From contig NC_030858.1 in NCBI RefSeq assembly GCF_000208745.1, positions 21,392,839 through 21,456,838 of the forward strand: a stretch of 64,000 nucleotides of DNA, in the 5' to 3' direction. Below are positions 58,504 to 64,000 of this stretch, one piece after another. Position 1 is the stretch's first letter; every line of letters starts with the position of its first letter. The DNA is from Theobroma cacao (taxonomy: Eukaryota > Streptophyta > Magnoliopsida > Malvales > Malvaceae). The notes under the pieces are model-generated. The model did not search any database, was not told the DNA's origin, and saw nothing but the letters and a program-made list of their open reading frames with translations. The position numbers were made by a program, and so were the translations under genes.

Positions 58504-58655
58504 CAAAATCATGGCATCTAACATTGCAAAATGTATTAACTTGTGTTTAAGGCAAGCAAGAAAAGTGCCAATAACTATCATGATCGAGTGAATTAGAGGC
58601 ATGTTCTAGTGCTGGTTCCATGACCAACACAAGATGGCCTCGACAATGGCACCAA
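58504..58655 (+). pseudogene. MULE transposase, C-terminal piece
   Basis: From the CAAAA duplication it reads KIMASNIAKCINLCLRQARK and VPITIMIE, a TGA, IRGMF, a TAG and CWFHDQHKMAS. This is the conserved block that follows ERWACAWS in Mutator-like transposases (SN..E..N..L...R..PI). The SWIM zinc finger that should come next is absent; the sequence changes to another repeat near 58655. Confidence 0.75.
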
Positions 58656-61577
58656 AACCTGTTATCGATTTTGCACACACAAGTATATGTATCGAACAAG
58701 TAATATAGATAGCAAGTCTAGATTATTGTTCCCACAAGGATTTGTTTCTAAAGTTTCATTAAGTACTAAAATTATAAAACAAATTAATCTTATTTAAATA
58801 ATCCAAAAATTGAAGAAAAAGTAATTAAAAACAATTAAAAATCAACATTAAATAAACTAACAAACTAAATAAGTTTAGAAAAGTAATATATTAAAGACCT
58901 AGGATTATAGGTTCATTCAAACATTTCATCTGATACAAGCTTTTCTTGTTATTTATCTTTCTAGAGTCGTTTTACTAACTTAGAATCCAAGCTATGGACA
59001 AGTCTCCATCGAGTTGCTTAAACAAATGCCTAACTTAACGAGTTGACTACATGTCCATAGGAATCAATTAAATTAAGTTCATTAACCAAGTGTCCTAATG
59101 TGGCTATGTATGACAATTGGCATATGTCTACTCAAATTGCAAATTAGATCACCTAAGTGATGTGAACATACACTATTCAAATCTTAGTTCAATCTAAAAT
59201 CTCTCTGTCGAGTCTCAATTACATTCATAAATCAGTTAATTGTTGGCTAGACAATCAAAAGCATTAAGAATAGATTTAAATAAACAAAACTACACCCATT
59301 CATGATAAACAAAAGAAAAACTAATATTCAAACTATATGTTAAAATCCACCACAATCCTAGAAAAATAGTTTAGCTCATAATATCTAATAAAAACAAATC
59401 CAAAGAAATTCAGCCATGAATCCAAGTAAAAAAAATTAAAAAAACCACAAAAGTGGAGAAAGCAACTAATTATTGAAGCTTTATGATCTCAATTATCTTA
59501 TTTTCTTGCTTTGTTCTTGGCTTCTTTTCTTCAAAATAGTTACTTGCTGCCTCCCCCTTTAAACCTCTGAAAAGGTCCCTCAAATAGGCTTCAAGTAACC
59601 TAATTTCCAAAATTCCATCAAATTTATAATTTTGGAAGCTTGGGGTAGCGTCGAGGCCATGATTTCACCGCGCAAGTTCTTCAATGCCGCGACACCAAGC
59701 TCTCAAGTTTTTGTATGATGTGCCAATCTAGTCTAGTGCTGCAGCCACAAATTTCCAGTGTTGCGGCAGTGGTTCCTTTAGTGTCGCAGCCATGAGTAGC
59801 TCAACGTTTCGACCTCAGTCGCCCTACTGCCTTGTGTAGAACTACATCTATTAAGCATTGTTCAACATGAATTTCACCTAGATATGGTCAAAACTGGGAA
59901 AAGTGGTAAGCACAAAAGTTTAAGACCTATCTCTTAACTTTGTAAGGGCTTAAGAATTACGTCATTTGGACTTCTGGAGTGAAAAATATGCTCCAAATAC
60001 CGCATCATATTCAGTCCACGCCTACTACTGCAGTGCTCCAAATTAGGCAAATATTTTGACCATGATCTGATTAGAACTGGGCAAAATAGTAAACATAAAC
60101 ATTGTAGCCCTTCCTCTTAACATTCTAGTGGTCTAAGAATCAAATCATTTGGAGTTTTTTATAGAGAGATATGGACAAAATTTCACAACATATATGAATA
60201 AAGCCATCACTCTACTTGCACGAATTTTTATCAAAAGAGCATTTCTCATCAAATTTCTTGCAAAAAGCAATAAAAAAAACTCGCAATAACTACTCTTAAA
60301 GTAATTTAAAACAAAATAACATAAATTTTATTAAAATAACTTAAACTAACTACTCAACATGTAATCAAATTTAAACTAGAAAAACACCTAAAATGCTACA
60401 ATTTGAATCTACAATCTCAAAAGTCTAGCTACTTAATCTCCCAAAATGTGTCAAAATAACTTTATATAATAGAGTTATCACATTTTAGCAAAATAAAACA
60501 TTTCTACAAAGCAAGATAGAGGGAGAAAATCAAATCTTGAATGAGAAAGTCTTTGATTGCAGTTTTCCCAAGCTTAATCTTTAAGATTTCCTCTCCTTTT
60601 TCCTTCTTTATTTTCAACCACCTTTTATGTAAGATGAGGTCTACTCTTCAGCCCCCTTTTATGAGGTAAATAGCCACCTTTTTATACCCCTAATCATAAC
60701 CACATGATTAAAAATTAGATTTGAAGGATTCATTAATTCTTGTGTTGGCACTGCGATGCCAAACTCTCTGGCTTGAAGACTTAAGATGCTAGCTAGAATT
60801 GGTGAGGAAGGATTCGAGGTTGCGTAGCTAAACTTGCTGTATTACGTTCACTATAGTTCTACTTCTTCTAATATGATTTCAACCATGATGTGGTCAAAAT
60901 TGGGTGGAGTGATTGCATAATAGTTGTAGCTCTTCCTCTTAGCTTTCCAATAGTCCAAGAATCACATCGATTGGACTTTTGTAGCCCAAGTTGCGCTCAA
61001 AGCACCATACCATGTTCAAAACCCACTTTAAGCTGGCTTGCATCATCCATTGCCATTTAAGCTCCATGTCCTTGCACACCTTCAACAATAAAAGACTAAA
61101 TAAGTAAAGGCTTAAATTAGGACTTTTTAACAAGAAATTAAACTAAAATTTCTTAAATGAAAATGCTATAACATAACTTAAACTATTACTAAGAAAGCAT
61201 AAAAAATATCTATAAATTACTTGAAAACTAAAGGACTTAGCTCCATTTAGGTTCCAAAATTGTGCAAGATAACTCTACATAATAGAGTTATCACAAAACA
61301 TGTCATTTACTTGCTCACCTAAGGATTTCTCAACTTAGCATCATACATCAAGGTGGGATTTCACATAATTTTCTTAATGAAACCACTGTTTCATAAATAT
61401 ACAGTCCTTTAAATGAAAGATGACCATTTCTATAAATCCTTTAGGAAAAATATGAGAGTTATATTGTACTTGTAGCATCAAATCCTCCCTAAGAGTTAGC
61501 AATACTTAATTGTTTAAACCACACTGAGCGTAGCCTGTTGCAACTTTTCCATACATTTTTTAAGCTACTCATATACA
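58656..61577. repeat. Unidentified repeat region built of two related segments, no coding
   Basis: AT-rich, no supportable frame. Two segments (about 59400-60485 and about 60500-61300) each contain a roughly 105-bp block shared with the gypsy-type LTRs (59885-59993 and 60070-60175 in the first, 60891-60995 in the second) and end in the hairpin GATAACTCTA...TAGAGTTATC (60456-60478 and 61268-61292). The left part (58680-58740) reads on the minus strand like the end of a retrotransposon interior (CCTTGTGGGAACAATAATC), but I cannot name the family. On the minus strand each segment would begin TGTGATAACTCTATTA, a possible LTR start. Confidence 0.45.
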
Positions 61578-63139
61578 CGTCACGACCCAAACTGAGGAGC
61601 TGTGTATGGTACACAAGTCTAGCAAGCAAGGCCTGTGAGATCAAAGCAACCCTCAGAAATTCAAATCAAATCAAATCACACAACAAATAGCTAAGGGTTT
61701 TCACATCAAACATATTCATCATATAACTTAAATTCAAACACACACAAATTGTCCATTGCCACGTAGTTCATACACAATACTAAACATAATATACAAAAGC
61801 CATATGTTGGCTAACATAACAGGGTTCATCCCATATAGCCCTTAGACAAATTAAATGGCACCATCGTGTCTACATACTTTGAACTAGAACATGTTTCAAA
61901 ACTAAATCGGAAGAGGAATGATACACAAGTTCAGACTCAGCGAAGTGGATCCATCAGATAAGAGGCTTACCAGATGCCAAAATTGGTCTGTTAAAGGATG
62001 ACTTTAACCACATAGCTCCATGGCCTATTTATTTGCACATGTTACAAATAGACGGTTAAGTCATCTAATACTCAATGAGGGGGGTGCATATAAGTCAAAT
62101 AAAATTGTACAGATAAATAAATACATATAAGCATTCACAATGCTATCAAACATATTCAAACAAATAACTCCAACAATCGAGGCATAACAAATTACCCTAA
62201 AAGGGTATTTTCCAATTTTTACACATCACATTCATGTCATTATGTCTCCATAAATAGTGCATATCAAATTAGGTTACCTTATGAGCCATTACAAAGTTAA
62301 TCTCTATAGGCACACCATAGTTGCAAAGCATTACATCGAATTCAAACTTATTTCTACTTAGTACAAAACTATGTCATTTTTGTATACTCCTTGATAACCA
62401 CATGTTCAAATGCTATGGCATATTACTCATAATTCAAATTATAATTATTGAGTGGTCCTCCCTGAACATAATTAAATCACGTATGGCGGCCAACTAGTAG
62501 AGTCAAATCACGCATTGTGCCGAAGCAACCGGTAGAAAATCAGATCACGCGTGGCAATGAAGTGACCGACATAAGGTACAAACCATAGTTAGGGCCAAAG
62601 CCACTAGCGGAGAATCAAATTGCGCATGACACCAAAGTGATCGATGAAGAGTAAGATCACGCACGGAGCCAAAGCATTTGGTGGAGAACGAATCCCACTT
62701 AGTGCCGAAGCAACTAGTGGAGAATCAAGTGATGTTCAGAGCCAAAGCATCTAATACAAAATTAGATCACAAGAATAGGACTCCACTCAACCTCAAATCA
62801 AATCAACACTCAAAATCACTCATTTGTTGGACAGAATGCAAATCCACAATCAAGTCCATCATGCCTTTTATACCTCTTATATACCATTTCAAATCAAAGA
62901 TTATTCTTAATGAGCTTCAAATACTAACTAGCTCAATATTGTGTCCTTAATCCTCCAAGGCATCAAACTTTCAAAATCTTCAAAGAGGCTATTTGAGGCT
63001 ATTTGTCTTGAGTAAACTATTCCTAGAGATTCAACATATTCATTAGACCTCCAATCTAGGCTCAAACATATGCCATTATGTGGCTTACACTAAGGTATAC
63101 ACACACACAAATTCACATATCATCAATTCACTAGCCTAG
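61578..63139 (-). mobile_element. Truncated minus-strand LTR, same subfamily as 17103-19886
   Basis: On the minus strand it ends GGGTCGTGACG (the last A changed to G) at 61578. It aligns with 17103 to about 18766. At CCTAG (63135-63139) it is cut by the LTR starting at 63140; the undisturbed copy reads TCTAGCCTAGGCATGC at this place. The rest presumably lies beyond the window. It contains an array at 62455-62760. Confidence 0.8.
62455..62760 (-). repeat. Tandem array in truncated minus-strand LTR
   Basis: About seven degenerate units of roughly 42 bases with the core GGAGAATCAAATCACGC and GCCGAAGCAACCGG. It takes the place of the array at 17840-18200 in the related solo LTR but has a different unit sequence. 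Confidence 0.7.
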
Positions 63140-63605
63140 TGTAACGACCCACTCACATGGCCGTTACCGGCGTACAGGTAATATAAACAAGCCTACAAAA
63201 CCCGACTAGCCTTTTAAGCATTTTATTTCACCTATATTTATTTTCCTTATATTTTCATTACTACTCCAATTAAATTTGTCAATCATCAATATCATTGTCT
63301 CATCCATAATTCACATCAAAATAATAATAACCAAGTAATACTTCAAAGTGTTTCGATGATATAACTTCACATTTTTAATTTACAATATTTAAAGATCTTA
63401 GTCTCAAAATAGTTCTAAACACATTATTTATTACAATTTTAAAACGACTCGATGACTAGATAGCGAAGTGACTTGAAAAAAGCTAGGAGATGCCATTACT
63501 TATACAGCTACAAAAAGATTCCTCACTAATGATGTCTCTAGCTATCTATTTGTCTGCACATTAAATAACATGGGTGAGTCTCACAAACTCAGTGATCATC
63601 AGGTT
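63140..63605 (-). mobile_element. Minus-strand LTR fragment of the TGTAACACC subfamily, interrupted
   Basis: It begins TGTAACGACCCAC, the reversed LTR end, and matches 42803-43215 up to CTCACAAACTCAGTGATCAT. At AGGTT (63601-63605) a plus-strand LTR is inserted. Its left target site is CCTAG; its far end is outside the window. Confidence 0.8.
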
Positions 63606-64000
63606 TGTAACACCCAGTACCCTCCTATAGAAGTCAATAAGACCTTATCGACAAGACAAAGAGTTAATTGACGTAAATTTAAGTGCCAAAGAGTGGTGAC
63701 GGGTGAAAGGAATATTTTAAAATAAAATATTCTGTACCTGACAAAATAATAATTAAATAGTAATAATATTATATCGAGGATGAATTAGCGTGTTAAAATA
63801 GTGACTTAGAAGTGAATCAAGGTGGGACACTTTAAGACTCGAGGAAACTAGTGGAGAATTTTGGAGTAAGATAACATTTTATTAATAAAATAATATTAAA
63901 ATATTAATATTTTATTTGTAGTTGAAATTAGTCATGAAGGAGGACTATATGGCTAATGTAAGTGGGGGAGAAGAAGTAAGAAAGAATTTTGAAGAAAAAC
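63606..64000 (+). mobile_element. Plus-strand LTR of the TGTAACACC subfamily, cut by the window end
   Basis: It starts TGTAACACCCAG after AGGTT and matches 20027-20353, continuing through the next LTR piece (GTCATGAAGG...GGGGGAGAAGAAGTAAG) as at 26319-26380. Only the first 395 bases are visible. Confidence 0.85.

Noticed and set aside
1..64000. tRNA, rRNA or ordinary host protein genes
   Set aside because: I read both strands for tRNA-like boxes, rRNA-like blocks and intact coding and found none I could support; every longer frame is explained by a transposable element or by composition.

Overview
This window is repeat-dense plant nuclear DNA, most likely from a eudicot. I can support no ordinary host gene. 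The evidence for a plant is two copia elements of Sirevirus type, long LTRs of Ty3/gypsy (Tekay/Del-like) style with an initiator-tRNA-Met primer site, a CACTA element with a plant Transposase_24-type protein, and a Mutator-like (MULE) transposase. The sequence is AT-rich, and many element ends show C-to-T changes, as expected of old methylated repeats. All open reading frames of any length are remnants of transposable elements.

Layout. 1-9630: LARD-like element (5' LTR to 2579, non-coding interior, 3' LTR 7027-9630). 9631-10490: LTR fragment. 10490-16601: CACTA remnant ending in a recognisable terminus at 16601. Its Transposase_24-like gene is split by a 3.1 kb solo LTR (12007-15144, duplication GCAGG). 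16605-17102: spacer that may hold a MULE end. 17103-19886: minus-strand solo LTR (duplication GTTAT). 19887-20026, resuming at 40363: a roughly 20-bp minisatellite split by a solo LTR whose ends are 20 kb apart (20027 and 40362, duplication AATTG). Inside that LTR sit a second solo LTR (20354-26315, TTAGT), which contains a third (22794-25291, CTAGG), and a complete minus-strand Sirevirus (28026-38196, CTTGG). 40520-41330: a small disabled ORF with a TATA box, between two minisatellite blocks. 41677-58655: a MULE transposase pseudogene in three pieces, split by a minus-strand solo LTR (42803-44726) and by a plus-strand Sirevirus (45733-58503). The 3' LTR of that Sirevirus holds a further solo LTR (55615-58243). 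58656-61577: an unidentified repeat made of two related segments. 61578-64000: a minus-strand LTR cut by a second minus-strand LTR, itself cut by a plus-strand LTR that runs off the window.

How the parts relate. Removing the insertions at their target-site duplications rejoins the CACTA gene, the MULE gene and the minisatellite, so the insertion order can be read directly. The oldest layer is CACTA, MULE and minisatellite. Next came long gypsy-type LTRs, mostly reduced to solo LTRs, and then the Sireviruses and the last solo LTRs. The two Sireviruses lie in opposite orientation about 7.5 kb apart. Both are dead, but they share several in-frame stop codons. The gypsy-type LTRs share a modular design: a tandem array of about 50 bp, clusters of the palindrome TCTCGCTGCAGCGAGA, and a conserved block of about 105 bp that also occurs three times in the unrelated-looking 59-61 kb region. 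One LTR is a mosaic of two subfamilies.
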